This document shows positions 1 through 8,409 of a DNA stretch of 64,000 bases, one piece after another; positions within the stretch are counted from its first letter, which is position 1, and each line of letters begins with the position of its first letter. Position numbers and translations under genes: made by a program. This DNA comes from an endosymbiont of Escarpia spicata (GTDB taxonomy: Bacteria; Pseudomonadota; Gammaproteobacteria; Chromatiales; Chromatiaceae): contig QFXE01000018.1 of NCBI GenBank assembly GCA_003349915.1, positions 124,001 to 188,000 on the forward strand, read 5' to 3'. Under the pieces are notes generated by a model. The model saw only the letters and a program-made list of their open reading frames with translations. It did no database searches and was not told the origin of the DNA.

Positions 1-692
1 TCACCCAGTGCTGCGACTCCCCCATCGATTTCCCAACTCGGAAGCCCTTGAGGATAGCCGGTCAATTCTATCCGGGATGAGTCGTCATCGACGAGTTTCA
101 GGATCTTCAAGTCGAGATTTGTGAAGAACTCCCGGTAGACGTCGTGCATATAGGACTCGAAGAGACTGTGCTGACCGCCATCCGTGAGATTCGGGTTGTT
201 GGGGTCGGCCAGCTCTGCGTTTCGCAGCTGGGTCTTGTCGAAGACGATGAAGTGATTGTGCAGCATACGGATGCTGGGGACGCCGGGGGAGGTGAGGGGC
301 CAGGTGGCATCGAGACTCGCCTCTCCCGCCAGGATCAGTGCATCCTTCGGGTCGGGGTACTGCTCCAGCATATATTCAATGATAATCTGGTTCATCCGGT
401 TCCAGACATGCTTTACGTCATCTGGCACCTGGGTGCGGCGTACCGGGCGCCCCAGCGGATTGAGAACGCACTTGGAAGTGTTGTAGATGATCGAGGTGTC
501 GAACTCGTTGCTGTGCCCCAGTGCCTTGCGGTAGAGCAGCAGGTTCTCTGGATTCATCAACAGACCATTATTGTGCATCAGATCGTTGAGATTTTCCGTG
601 CTGTTGAAAAACTCGTTGGGTTTCATTCCCTCGGGAACGTCCAGGGGAATAGGTCTGAAGGGGGTTACGATCTCTCTGGGGCCGTACTGCAT
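1..692 (-). CDS. Conserved hypothetical protein, N-terminal part (runs off the window)
   Basis: An open frame of about 230 codons runs from ATG at 692-690 to the window edge with no stop; the opposite-strand frames over it look like shadows. I do not recognise the family. The product looks soluble, with no signal peptide or membrane segment. It has an HNHF stretch at about residues 145-148, slightly reminiscent of HIT-like nucleotide-binding folds, but the pattern is too short to assign a function. An AAGG lies upstream at a plausible ribosome-binding distance. The C-terminus is outside the window. Confidence 0.75.
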   Translation of the reverse strand, partial: MQYGPREIVTPFRPIPLDVPEGMKPNEFFNSTENLNDLMHNNGLLMNPENLLLYRKALGHSNEFDTSIIYNTSKCVLNPLGRPVRRTQVPDDVKHVWNRMNQIIIEYMLEQYPDPKDALILAGEASLDATWPLTSPGVPSIRMLHNHFIVFDKTQLRNAELADPNNPNLTDGGQHSLFESYMHDVYREFFTNLDLKILKLVDDDSSRIELTGYPQGLPSWEIDGGVAALG

Positions 693-863
693 AGTGACAC
701 ACCTTGGAAGAATTCAAGTCTCTAGGCTTAATAGTCTCAATAATAGGGGGTTGTGACAATTACCCACTTAGCTGTTCATCCTGAAGTCCTGTCGTTGTGC
801 ACGGTTCGGCACAAGACGGTGATGTGGGCTAGAATAGCCTCATCCGGAAGAGAGGGCCTGGAC

Positions 864-938
864 ATGCTCGATTTTTTTCTTGTTTTGATATTCATGCTGC
901 TCATCGTCTATGTGACTTATTGGATGAAAGATCGGTAA
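864..938 (+). CDS. Possible 24-residue single-pass membrane protein
   Basis: ATG at 864 opens a 24-codon frame whose product is almost one hydrophobic helix followed by a charged tail (WMKDR). A purine-rich AGAGAGGG precedes it. Such micro-membrane proteins are common in gammaproteobacteria, but nothing beyond the start, the helix and the tail supports this one. Its neighbours are a divergent hypothetical gene and a symporter gene. It could be chance. Confidence 0.35.
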   Translation: MLDFFLVLIFMLLIVYVTYWMKDR

Positions 939-1073
939 TCCTCTATTGTGATTCTCCCATCACTCTTGAGGCAATGAGTACACGCCTGGAATCTATTGAC
1001 AAAATATCCGACATGCGGGGCTGCCGCAGTACTCTCTTTTCATCTAAAACGACTGATTGAAATATAAGAAACC

Positions 1074-2393
1074 ATGAGCGAAACAAATCAAACCTCCCTG
1101 ACCATGAAAATTTTGATAGCCATGCTGGGAGGTGCTGTCTTAGGCGTCTTGTTGAACCTGTTTGTCAGTGAGGAGGGGCTGCTGCAGATCTATCTGATAG
1201 ATGGGCTTTTGCTTGTTGTGGGCAAAATCTTCGTGGCATCCCTCAAGATGATGGTGGTGCCGCTGGTGTTTGTATCCCTGGTTGGGGGCGTGACATCTCT
1301 GAGCGATATGTCGACCTTGGGGCGTATGAGCGTCAAGGCGATTGCGTTCTATCTCTTTACCACGGCGGCGGCGATCACCATCGCCCTTTCGTTGGCAGTG
1401 GCTGTTGGCCCGGGGGAGGGTTTTGATGTGGCCGACAAGGCGGTTGAGTTTACCGGCAAAGAGGCTCCTCCTCTGACGGATGTGTTCATCAATCTGGTCC
1501 CTTCCAACCCCATTGAGGCGATGGCGACGGGCAACATGCTGCAGATCATCGTCTTTGCCATCCTGTTCGGTATCGCCATTACCCTGGCCGGCGAGCGGGG
1601 AAAACACGTATTGCGCCTCTTCAATGACCTGGATGTCGTTATCATGAAGATGGTAGAGGTCATCATGAAGCTGGCACCCTATGGTGTGTTTGCCTTGCTT
1701 GCCCGTACCTTTGCGACCCAGGGTATCGATCTGATTCTGCCGCTGGGGGCCTATTTTCTGACGTTGACCGCAGCGCTTGCGATCCATGCGCTGGGCACCT
1801 ATCCGGTGCTGCTGCGCATCTTCTCCGGACTCAACCCGCTGCATCTGTTGCGCAAAATGCGTGATCCCGCCACGTTTGCCTTTTCCACCGCCTCTTCCGG
1901 TGCAACGATACCAGTGACCATGCGTACAGTGGAGAAGCGTATGGGGGTCGACAACTCTGTCGCCTCTTTCACTGTCCCACTGGGTGCCACAATTAACATG
2001 GACGGTACTGCGATGATGCAGGGGGTGGCGACAGTATTTATCGCCAACGTGTATGGTATCGATCTGGGTATTGGTGATTATCTGATGGTGGTGATGACCG
2101 CGACCCTTGCCTCAATTGGTACGGCAGCGGTGCCCGGCGTGGGACTCGTCATGCTGACCATGGTGCTCAATCAGGTGGGTTTGCCGGTGGAGGGCATCGC
2201 CCTGATCATCGGGATCGACAGGCTACTGGATATGATGCGTACTGCGGTCAATGTGACCGGTGACTGTACTGTCTCATGCATCATCGCCAAGGGCGAAGGG
2301 GCACTGGATTTGGCGGTTTACAACGATCCCGATGCAGGTTCGGTGGAGGCCTCCACCGGCGACCTGGCGCACCCTGAACCCACAGAGGCGTAG
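1074..2393 (+). CDS. Dicarboxylate/amino acid:cation symporter (DAACS family)
   Basis: The 439-residue polytopic inner-membrane protein has the hallmarks of the GltP/DctA/Glt(Ph) family: the serine-rich hairpin SSGATIPVT at about residue 275 and the NMDGTA sodium/substrate motif about 35 residues later, both in the C-terminal transport core. The family moves glutamate, aspartate or C4-dicarboxylates inward with Na+ or H+; the exact substrate cannot be read here. The length is typical. The start at 1074 has only a weak purine-rich site. It converges on thrC, with a palindromic repeat between the two stop codons. Confidence 0.93.
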   Translation: MSETNQTSLTMKILIAMLGGAVLGVLLNLFVSEEGLLQIYLIDGLLLVVGKIFVASLKMMVVPLVFVSLVGGVTSLSDMSTLGRMSVKAIAFYLFTTAAAITIALSLAVAVGPGEGFDVADKAVEFTGKEAPPLTDVFINLVPSNPIEAMATGNMLQIIVFAILFGIAITLAGERGKHVLRLFNDLDVVIMKMVEVIMKLAPYGVFALLARTFATQGIDLILPLGAYFLTLTAALAIHALGTYPVLLRIFSGLNPLHLLRKMRDPATFAFSTASSGATIPVTMRTVEKRMGVDNSVASFTVPLGATINMDGTAMMQGVATVFIANVYGIDLGIGDYLMVVMTATLASIGTAAVPGVGLVMLTMVLNQVGLPVEGIALIIGIDRLLDMMRTAVNVTGDCTVSCIIAKGEGALDLAVYNDPDAGSVEASTGDLAHPEPTEA

Positions 2394-2396
2394 ATG

Positions 2397-2469
2397 TTGT
2401 AGAGGAGCGGCGCCATTGCCGCGATGACTCCGTAGGTGGATAAATCGCGGCGGGGCGCCACTCCTACAA
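2397..2469. repeat. Dispersed palindromic repeat, family A, copy 1
   Basis: About 73 bp with near-perfect outer arms (TTGTAGAGGAGCGGCGCC against GGCGCCACTCCTACAA) and an inner GCCGCGAT/ATCGCGGC pair. A second, diverged copy lies at 60897-60966. It sits between convergent stop codons, where it could also act as a bidirectional terminator. Confidence 0.8.
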
Positions 2470-2473
2470 TTTT

Positions 2474-3943
2474 TTAGAGGAATGAAAGCACTTCCTGCTC
2501 GATATCCTCTTTTTCAATCACCGTCTTCTGTGTGACTTCTTTGCCAAAAAGCGCTTCGATGGGTGCCGGAATCGCCGTGTTGGCCTCCTTGGCAATGGAT
2601 TTGAGTGCATCGAGGTCGTGGGCGTCGACTTCACCTGTCAGGGCATTGGCGATGGTGGGTGAGAACTTGGTCCACTCCGCAGTTGAGTAGACGATGGTTG
2701 CCTGCGGCTCTGTCTCGCTGGTCTCATGGGTCTTGAAACAGGTTGCAGTGTGCGGATCCATCAGGTAGCCATCCTGGAAAGCAGCCTGGATGTAATTTTT
2801 TCCCTCGGTATCGTCGCAGTAATCCGCCGCAAAGATCTCCTGCAGACGGGCGAGTTCTTCCGTAGTGAGTTCGTAGTGTTTCTCGTTGTTCAGTTGCTGC
2901 ATCAGGACTTTGGTGCGTTCCGCTCCGAAGAGATCAAAAAGTATCCGTTCGATGTTGGAGGATTTCAGAATATCCATTGCCGGGGAAATGGTGGCGACCA
3001 CTGAACGATCCCGCAGATCGTATTTGCCGTTATTGATGAGCTGGGTCAGGACATTGTTGCTGTTTGAGGCGATGAGGATCTTCTCCACCGGCAGCCCCAT
3101 CTTCATGGCGTAGTAGCCCCCCAACGCATTGCCGAAATTGCCGCTGGGCACATCGAGATAGACTTTGTCTCCCAGTGCAACGGCGTCCTGCCTGACCAGT
3201 TCCAGGTAGCTGTGGATGTGGTAGATCACCTGGAAGATGATGCGGCCGAAATTCACCGAGTTGGCGGCCGAGAGCAGGGTATTTTTCTCCTGCAACTTGG
3301 CTCTGAAGCTGGTCGAACCAAGCAGTAGTTTCAGCGCATTCTGGGCATCGTCGAAATCTCCCTTGATGCCGATGACCTTAAGATTGGGCGCATTCTCGGT
3401 GACCATCTGCAGTCGCTGGACATCTGAGGTGCCGCCGTCGGGATAGAGGCAGGCAACCTTGACGTTGGGCTTGTTCTTGAAAGTCTCCAGGGCGGCGGGA
3501 CCTGTGTCGCCACTGGTGGCCGCCAGGATCAGATAGTGCTCTCCGCGCTTCTGTGCCAGATCGGAAAGCACTACGCCGAAGGGTTGTAGCGCCATATCTT
3601 TAAAAGCGCGGGTCGGCCCGTGGTAAAGCTCGCTGACGAAGAGCCTATCCCCGACCTTGATCACCGGAACGGGGCTATTACTATCGTCAAAATCGTCATA
3701 GGTCGCTAGCGCCTTGTCGATGACCGCTGGATCGATATCAATCTCGAAGGCCCCCAAAACAGCCCGAGCCAAAGTCTTGTAATCGGCATCGAGGTGCTTT
3801 TCCAGGAATGGAATACCCAGTTGAGGAAGCGTCTTCGGGACATAGATCCCGCCAAAAGAGGACATGGGGCTGAGGATAGCAGCAGAAAAGCTCACCTCTG
3901 CCGGGTGTTGGCCGTCGTTGCCGCGTGTTTCGATGAAGTTCAT
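2474..3943 (-). CDS. thrC: Threonine synthase
   Basis: Converts O-phosphohomoserine to threonine with PLP, the last step of threonine synthesis. The N-terminus MNFIETRGNDG and the PLP-lysine motif GPTRAFKDMAL (Lys at about 115) match the long threonine synthase class. I chose the ATG at 3943 (489 residues) because the family begins there. The 22 extra upstream codons look non-coding. No hom or thrB lies beside it, so it is not in a classical thr operon here. Confidence 0.96.
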   Translation of the reverse strand: MNFIETRGNDGQHPAEVSFSAAILSPMSSFGGIYVPKTLPQLGIPFLEKHLDADYKTLARAVLGAFEIDIDPAVIDKALATYDDFDDSNSPVPVIKVGDRLFVSELYHGPTRAFKDMALQPFGVVLSDLAQKRGEHYLILAATSGDTGPAALETFKNKPNVKVACLYPDGGTSDVQRLQMVTENAPNLKVIGIKGDFDDAQNALKLLLGSTSFRAKLQEKNTLLSAANSVNFGRIIFQVIYHIHSYLELVRQDAVALGDKVYLDVPSGNFGNALGGYYAMKMGLPVEKILIASNSNNVLTQLINNGKYDLRDRSVVATISPAMDILKSSNIERILFDLFGAERTKVLMQQLNNEKHYELTTEELARLQEIFAADYCDDTEGKNYIQAAFQDGYLMDPHTATCFKTHETSETEPQATIVYSTAEWTKFSPTIANALTGEVDAHDLDALKSIAKEANTAIPAPIEALFGKEVTQKTVIEKEDIEQEVLSFL

Positions 3944-4183
3944 GGTTAGCCTGGAGCAATGGTCACGAGGGGCAGAATTATACCCGAGGCAGCCATTGGA
4001 AATCATCATCTTGGTTTCTGACGGATTCGGCAGTCGATTTGATCGAATGGCGGGTATTTACGCCAACTGAACATTGTGTTGGGGCGGTGCTGATCCCCTT
4101 GCAATTCCCGGCTTCAGAAATAGAGGGTAGCGGTCGCTATATTCATTGAGTAGGCGCTTATGCCAGATTATGTAGGAAAAAAG

Positions 4184-4495
4184 ATGAATCCCAGCTCTTT
4201 TCGATCCACCCAGCTTATTCTACTGATGTTGGCGGCCTTGTTTTTGTTAGAGCCTGCGCTTGCCAATAAGTTTGAGACCATCGGCAGTGGTGTAGCTGGC
4301 TCTTCACGGATCAAGGCCGAATATATGGTGATTATCGGCTATGTCTCTGGTGGTGTGTTGCTTTTTACCAGTCTGCTCTCTTTTCTCATGGCCAATACAA
4401 ATGCTCAAAATTTGAATTATGCGCTCTGGAAACAGTCTTCCGGGATGCTGCTTTTTATGGGGTTGGTTATCCTTGGTTTTGCTTTTTTTGCATGA
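4184..4495 (+). CDS. Small membrane protein with signal peptide and two helices, unknown function
   Basis: From ATG 4184 the product is 103 residues: a hydrophobic leader ending ALA-N, a short polar stretch (KFETIGSG), then two hydrophobic helices at about residues 47-67 and 83-102. AGGA at 4174-4177 favours this start over the upstream ATG at 4160. The leader-plus-two-helix layout resembles VirB2/TrbC pilins in outline, but there are no conjugation genes nearby and no motif match, so I leave it unassigned. Confidence 0.65.
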   Translation: MNPSSFRSTQLILLMLAALFLLEPALANKFETIGSGVAGSSRIKAEYMVIIGYVSGGVLLFTSLLSFLMANTNAQNLNYALWKQSSGMLLFMGLVILGFAFFA

Positions 4496-4558
4496 TGTCC
4501 GTCTATCTTTCTATGACTTCCAGGAGATGGACGATTCCGGTGGCTGGTTTTTAATGCC

Positions 4559-5788
4559 TTACTTCACGACCAGATGACGGTAATCATCAAGGAAGTTTAC
4601 AGCGACTTCCTTGATGGCCTGTTGGAAGGGAAAGCGATCCCGAACTGTAGGGTTGAGGTGGTTTTTGATTTTCTTTTTCTTACGGCCTGTGTCGCAGTCA
4701 ACCAGATTGAGCCGAAGATCTGGCCAGTAGGCTGAATCAATATCGGACAAGGCGAATGGGATCTCCAGGTCTGCCAGCAGGAGCCGTTCGGCTCCAACCT
4801 GTCGACAGAGTGCCAGGTAGGGCTGATCCGTTTTCTTCAGTATTTGGCGGAGCGTTTTTACCTCTTGCTGCTTGATCTCTGCTTCATTGCCAAAAATATC
4901 CTCGGCAATGTTGATCAGTTCTGCCGAGACCTGCCTGCCGTAATCAATGGCTGATTTATCGATGCCCACTCGCCTGTCGGCATCGGCCTGCACCAGTACT
5001 GTCAGGCTGGGTTTGGCCGGTTTTTGAATAGGTTGGCTGACTGTGCTCGGGGCCAAAACCAGTGTCTCGACAGTCTTGGCGAGTGGTTCTGGCGGTTGCG
5101 GTTGAGTGAGCACAGGTGCAGGTTTTTTTACTGCAGGTTTGAAGATCTGTTTCTCGATGATTTTTACCGGGGGTTTGGGTATCTGTTGGGTTGTCGTTTG
5201 CGGTGCCGGGGGAGCTATTGGTTGTGTGGCTGAGGCAATCGGGGCGGCTACAGGTGCAGGTTTTTTTACTGCGGGTTTAAAGATCTGTTTCTCGATGATT
5301 TTTACCGGGGGTTTTGATATCTGTTGGGTTGTCGCCTGCGGTGATGGGGGAGTGATTGGTTGCGTGGCTGAGGCAATCGGAGCGGCTACAGGTTCAGGCT
5401 TGGGCTTTGGCGGATTTTTCTGTATTGGCTGAACGGGCGGGATGACACTCTTCTGCTGGGTGATTTCGGGTTTGGCAGGGAAACTCTCCTGTTTAGGTAA
5501 AACCTGTGTGGAGGAGGGTGGCGGGATTGAACTGGCTGTAGTTCCAAGTGGGGCCAGGTCCGCTGTTTGTTGCGGCAGTATCCTGGGTGCCAGCATCATC
5601 ACCACTCCCAGGATGATCAGAATCAGAGAGGGGTTATTGACATCAATCTTGATGCCAAAAGCCTCGAAGCGGTTGCTCTGGCTCTTCTCGTCCTCAGAGG
5701 CGGATTTTCCGGTGACGAAAATGAACAGGCCAATGATCAGCAGGCCCAGACCGGCCCAGAAAAGCAGTGTGTCCAGCGGTAGCGGCAT
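4559..5788 (-). CDS. Inner-membrane protein with Pro/Lys-rich repeat stalk and C-terminal domain
   Basis: The 409-residue product starts with a helix (about residues 8-27) and a second hydrophobic stretch near 52-68. A proline, lysine and glutamine-rich stalk follows, of the kind that spans the periplasm in TonB-like proteins. The final 140 residues form a compact domain (VLVQADADRRVG onward) rich in acidic and hydrophobic residues. I do not recognise that domain. The stalk contains two copies of a 46-residue repeat and part of a third. An AGGG lies before the ATG at 5788. No TonB C-terminal motif is present. Confidence 0.7.
   Translation of the reverse strand: MPLPLDTLLFWAGLGLLIIGLFIFVTGKSASEDEKSQSNRFEAFGIKIDVNNPSLILIILGVVMMLAPRILPQQTADLAPLGTTASSIPPPSSTQVLPKQESFPAKPEITQQKSVIPPVQPIQKNPPKPKPEPVAAPIASATQPITPPSPQATTQQISKPPVKIIEKQIFKPAVKKPAPVAAPIASATQPIAPPAPQTTTQQIPKPPVKIIEKQIFKPAVKKPAPVLTQPQPPEPLAKTVETLVLAPSTVSQPIQKPAKPSLTVLVQADADRRVGIDKSAIDYGRQVSAELINIAEDIFGNEAEIKQQEVKTLRQILKKTDQPYLALCRQVGAERLLLADLEIPFALSDIDSAYWPDLRLNLVDCDTGRKKKKIKNHLNPTVRDRFPFQQAIKEVAVNFLDDYRHLVVK
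5112..5400. repeat. In-frame tandem repeat, 138-bp unit
   Basis: Two nearly identical 138-bp units begin at 5112 and 5250, and a third partial unit starts at 5388. Each encodes a 46-residue block containing KPPVKIIEKQIFKPAVKK and APIASATQPI. The unit is a multiple of three, so copy-number change would lengthen or shorten the stalk without breaking the frame. Confidence 0.9.
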
Positions 5789-5908
5789 CAGGTTCCCTCA
5801 TTGTTTGATTTCTTCCTGCCACTGATGCTGCATTTTGTGTGGCCTCACTGAAAATCTAACTCAAAAAGAACATTCACGCCAGATAGATTCCGAATATGGT
5901 GATACTTC

Positions 5909-5955
5909 GATCAATTGAGCCACTGCCATCCCGACCGCTGGGAGGGATCTCAAGC
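5909..5955. repeat. Half copy of palindromic repeat family C
   Basis: This segment resembles the left arm of the element at 15114-15228 (CAATTGAG, then a CATC-CGACC core, then GGGATCTCA). No matching right arm follows, so it is a truncated copy. It sits in the 229-bp gap between the DUF5610-like gene and the repeat-stalk protein gene. Confidence 0.6.
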
Positions 5956-6017
5956 CAAGTTATTTAATGGTCAGACCAAACTTGCGAAGGTACAGTGGGG
6001 CAATAACGTTCCAGTCA

Positions 6018-7202
6018 TCAATCCTCCTCCCGTAGTCCTGCATTTTCCACCAGAGTCACTGCTACATCTTCCAGTTCTTCATTCCCGTTCTTATTCAGGA
6101 GGTCAGTAAAACCCTTCGAGTCGGGATGATGGGACAATAGCCCCTGCAACAGGTCTTTCGTTGAATGATCGGCATCCTCCATTATTTCTTTGGCCTGTCC
6201 CAAGACACCTGACAGCTGACCCAGCAGATTATCTATACGATCCAACCCGGAGAGTTGAGGGTGTTCTGAGTTATCCAGTTTGCTGACTTCATGGTACTTT
6301 GTGGTTGCCACGCTGGTGAGACTATGACTCATTTCCAGTGAAAAACCGACAATCTCATCTGTGTTGTATCCCAGGTTCATGCCCTGCTCGAATGCGGCCT
6401 GGATGTCACCATCAAAAAATGTCTCACTCACTCCCTGGAGCGCATTGGTGAGATCCGTGATAGCGGTCAACTCCTCGTTGTCCAGGTCACCCTCAACAGA
6501 AAAAGAGAGGCGACTGTTAAAGCTCGATGAATAACTTGCGCTGATGGCTGTGTTTTCATCCGACTGATGGAAGGAAACAGCACTCTGTTCTCGTTGACTC
6601 TGTCGAAACTTCAAAGTCACGACGTCGCCATCCTGGGTTTGGATTTGTAACTCAAATGCAGATTTCTCGACTTGCCGAAAACCCATGGATGCTTCAATCG
6701 TTTGAATGCCATCTGTTGACGCTGGTGCTTTTCTATCTTGCTCCAGACCTTGCATCATCAGTTTCTTGGCCGTTTTGATTCCTGATTTCACGGAATCATT
6801 GAGCAGTCCCATTCCATCCAGGGCATCCCTCGCATCCTCCAGGCCTTGCTTGATGCCGGATTTTGCCTGCTTAAGCAGGGATTCCAACTGGTCCGGACTA
6901 GCACCTTCGGCTTCAGCCTGTTTTAATCGGTTTTGCACAAATCCCAGTACATTGTTGGCAACAGTTTCTGCATCGAATGTATTATTGGAGCGATCAACCG
7001 GCACGACCTGACTTGGAGAGCCAAGTATTCCCGAGAGTCTTTGATCGAGCACCTGCTGCACCCGGGTGAATGCATCGGATGGATCAGAATTGCCTTTCAC
7101 CACATCGACTTGGGGTGGTGTTTTTGGTGCCAGACTGAAATCACCGAAATTTGGCTGGAAATGCCTGAATTGATCAAGTTGATTGAGCGCCACACTGAAC
7201 AT
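6018..7202 (-). CDS. DUF5610-like protein
   Basis: 394 residues, no signal peptide, mostly helical. The segment at about residues 85-150 (EGASPDQLESLLKQAKSGIK, then LEDARDALDGMGLL) resembles what I recall of DUF5610 proteins in marine gammaproteobacteria. A beta-rich middle (FELQIQTQDGDVVTLKFR) and a helical C-terminus follow. GGAGG lies eight bases before ATG 7202, giving a strong start. Function is unknown, and the family call is from memory rather than a search. Confidence 0.7.
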   Translation of the reverse strand: MFSVALNQLDQFRHFQPNFGDFSLAPKTPPQVDVVKGNSDPSDAFTRVQQVLDQRLSGILGSPSQVVPVDRSNNTFDAETVANNVLGFVQNRLKQAEAEGASPDQLESLLKQAKSGIKQGLEDARDALDGMGLLNDSVKSGIKTAKKLMMQGLEQDRKAPASTDGIQTIEASMGFRQVEKSAFELQIQTQDGDVVTLKFRQSQREQSAVSFHQSDENTAISASYSSSFNSRLSFSVEGDLDNEELTAITDLTNALQGVSETFFDGDIQAAFEQGMNLGYNTDEIVGFSLEMSHSLTSVATTKYHEVSKLDNSEHPQLSGLDRIDNLLGQLSGVLGQAKEIMEDADHSTKDLLQGLLSHHPDSKGFTDLLNKNGNEELEDVAVTLVENAGLREED

Positions 7203-7394
7203 TATTCATCCTCCAGGAAATGAATGCTTATCGTCGGTGTCGGCCTATTGGTCTGTAACTTGAGAAATAATCATGAGTTTCCGGGCCGGTGCCCGAAAAT
7301 AGAAAACCCTTTCATATACCCACGCCAGTATTATGGTTTGATTTGTGGGGCTTCACGGGGATCTGGCTAAATGCGGAGTGCAGCGGATTGCAGG

Positions 7395-7430
7395 GATAAA
7401 AAAAGGGGCTACCGATTTCGGTAACCCCTT
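7395..7430 (-). terminator. Terminator, probably the ancestral one of tRNA-Val
   Basis: Read on the minus strand, the stem AAGGGG-TACCGA pairs with TCGGTA-CCCCTT and is followed by seven T. It lies just 3' of the tRNA-Val fragment at 7439-7485. This fits the original terminator of the tRNA gene, left behind when the island separated it from the intact gene. Confidence 0.85.
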
Positions 7431-7438
7431 GATTTTAT

Positions 7439-7485
7439 TTGGTAGGCGCGAGTGGATTCGAACCACCGACCCCCACCATGTCAAG
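7439..7485. mobile_element. Island attachment site, integrase end (3' fragment of tRNA-Val)
   Basis: 47 bp identical to 14055-14101, the 3' part of the intact tRNA-Val(GAC) gene including the encoded CCA, T-arm and anticodon. Identity stops abruptly in the anticodon stem. A duplicated tRNA 3' end beside an integrase remnant is the standard footprint of tyrosine-recombinase integration. Confidence 0.93.
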
Positions 7486-7619
7486 AAGGGCTCAGGAGAA
7501 TCGTAAGACATTGATTGAGATAGAAATAAGCGCTTTCTTTATGTGAAGAAATACAGGCAAAAAAGGACATTACGGTGCATTATGAATCAATAACTTGCGC
7601 TGTTGTTTTGAACCAAGAT

Positions 7620-7905
7620 TTACCGGCTTGTAGGTGCCTCGATTGTAGTCCAGGAATGCCCCTCGAGATAGATTTTGGTGGTGCTTTCCTTTGTATGCCC
7701 ACGAAGCCGTTGGATTTGCTGCAGGGTCCATCCCTGTTTTTCTCTCAGGTGCTCTCCCCGGGGCAATAAGTTCGTGGAATGTCGGGTGTTGCTCGGCAGG
7801 CAGGTGGTCATAGATCCCGCATGCATCACGCGCATTCGCAAAGCCTTTAGATATCTGCTGAGGGGTCAGCTTACGACCTATTGCAGAACTGCCCCCCTGA
7901 GATGG
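7620..7905 (-). pseudogene. Tyrosine recombinase (integrase) C-terminal remnant
   Basis: Two frames on the minus strand join into the end of a phage-type integrase. One gives RKLTPQQISKGFANARDA and then HPTFHELIA. A frameshift leads to REKQGWTLQQIQRLRGHTKE and STTKIYLEGHSW. The HxLR-like and LLGH-like motifs of the catalytic domain are recognisable, but the N-terminal half is missing, so the enzyme should be dead. Its place beside the attachment site fits the integrase that brought in the island. Confidence 0.85.
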
Positions 7906-8201
7906 GAAGGAGGCTGATTGCCATTAACCGATAACCTCAATCACTTGCCGACTCACCGGGATCAGGCCTGCCAGTGCTTGAGAGGTGTATGCCGCATTAC
8001 GAATGAAAATCGGCTAATATGGGTTGGAATCGTGAATAGAGGGGCACAGGAATGGGTCAGGGATACGTCTTTGACGACCCGATCGATACGCTGTCGGTGG
8101 CGACTTCTCGCTGCCCAAACTCTATTTGCCCCGCCTCCAGCCTACCGGCTGAAAACAATTTCCTATTAAATAAGCTTGGGCGGTCACTACAGGGCGGCTC
8201 A

Positions 8202-8275
8202 GTCCAACAGGCATTTATCCACGCATGCTGCGCACAGTGGATAAATGCTTAGATGTTAATGCTTAGATGTTAGGC
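8202..8275 (+). mobile_element. Integron attC-like recombination site
   Basis: A 74-bp segment has an R''-type box GTCCAAC (8202-8208), a perfect 12-bp inverted repeat (8211-8222 with 8237-8248) around a 14-nt loop, and an R'-type box GTTAGGC (8269-8275) matching GTTRRRY. A 14-bp direct duplication just before the last box gives a second R'-like GTTAATG. The layout matches attC sites of gene cassettes, although R'' and R' are not fully complementary, as expected when neighbouring cassettes differ. Confidence 0.55.
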
Positions 8276-8409
8276 CCGGTCGAATAGGAAACGGCTATTA
8301 AGCGAAAAAAAAGCACAATTCTAACTGCCTGGGAGGATATATCAGGACCAGCTGCTACTGTGGGGTCTGCGCTCGGGCCGGTGGTCGCATTGTTGACAGA
8401 TATGGGTGC

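Noticed and set aside
144..725. 193-codon plus-strand frame
   Set aside because: It lies wholly over the minus-strand gene at 1-692, which has the better start and protein-like sequence; this frame is its shadow.
1140..1844. 234-codon minus-strand frame
   Set aside because: Shadow of the symporter gene; its composition is His/Gln/Arg-rich, as typical for antisense of membrane proteins.
4184..4495. VirB2/TrbC-like pilin
   Set aside because: Only the outline (leader plus two helices) matches, and no other conjugation gene is present.
5112..5400. CRISPR-like repeats
   Set aside because: The unit is a 138-bp in-frame protein repeat with no spacers. No CRISPR array or cas gene was seen in the window.
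7440..7485. Second tRNA-Val gene
   Set aside because: Only the 3' 46 nt are present; the acceptor 5' strand and D-arm are missing, so it is an attachment-site fragment.
8052..8252. 66-codon plus-strand frame
   Set aside because: Runs into the attC-like site and has no recognisable protein features; probably chance.
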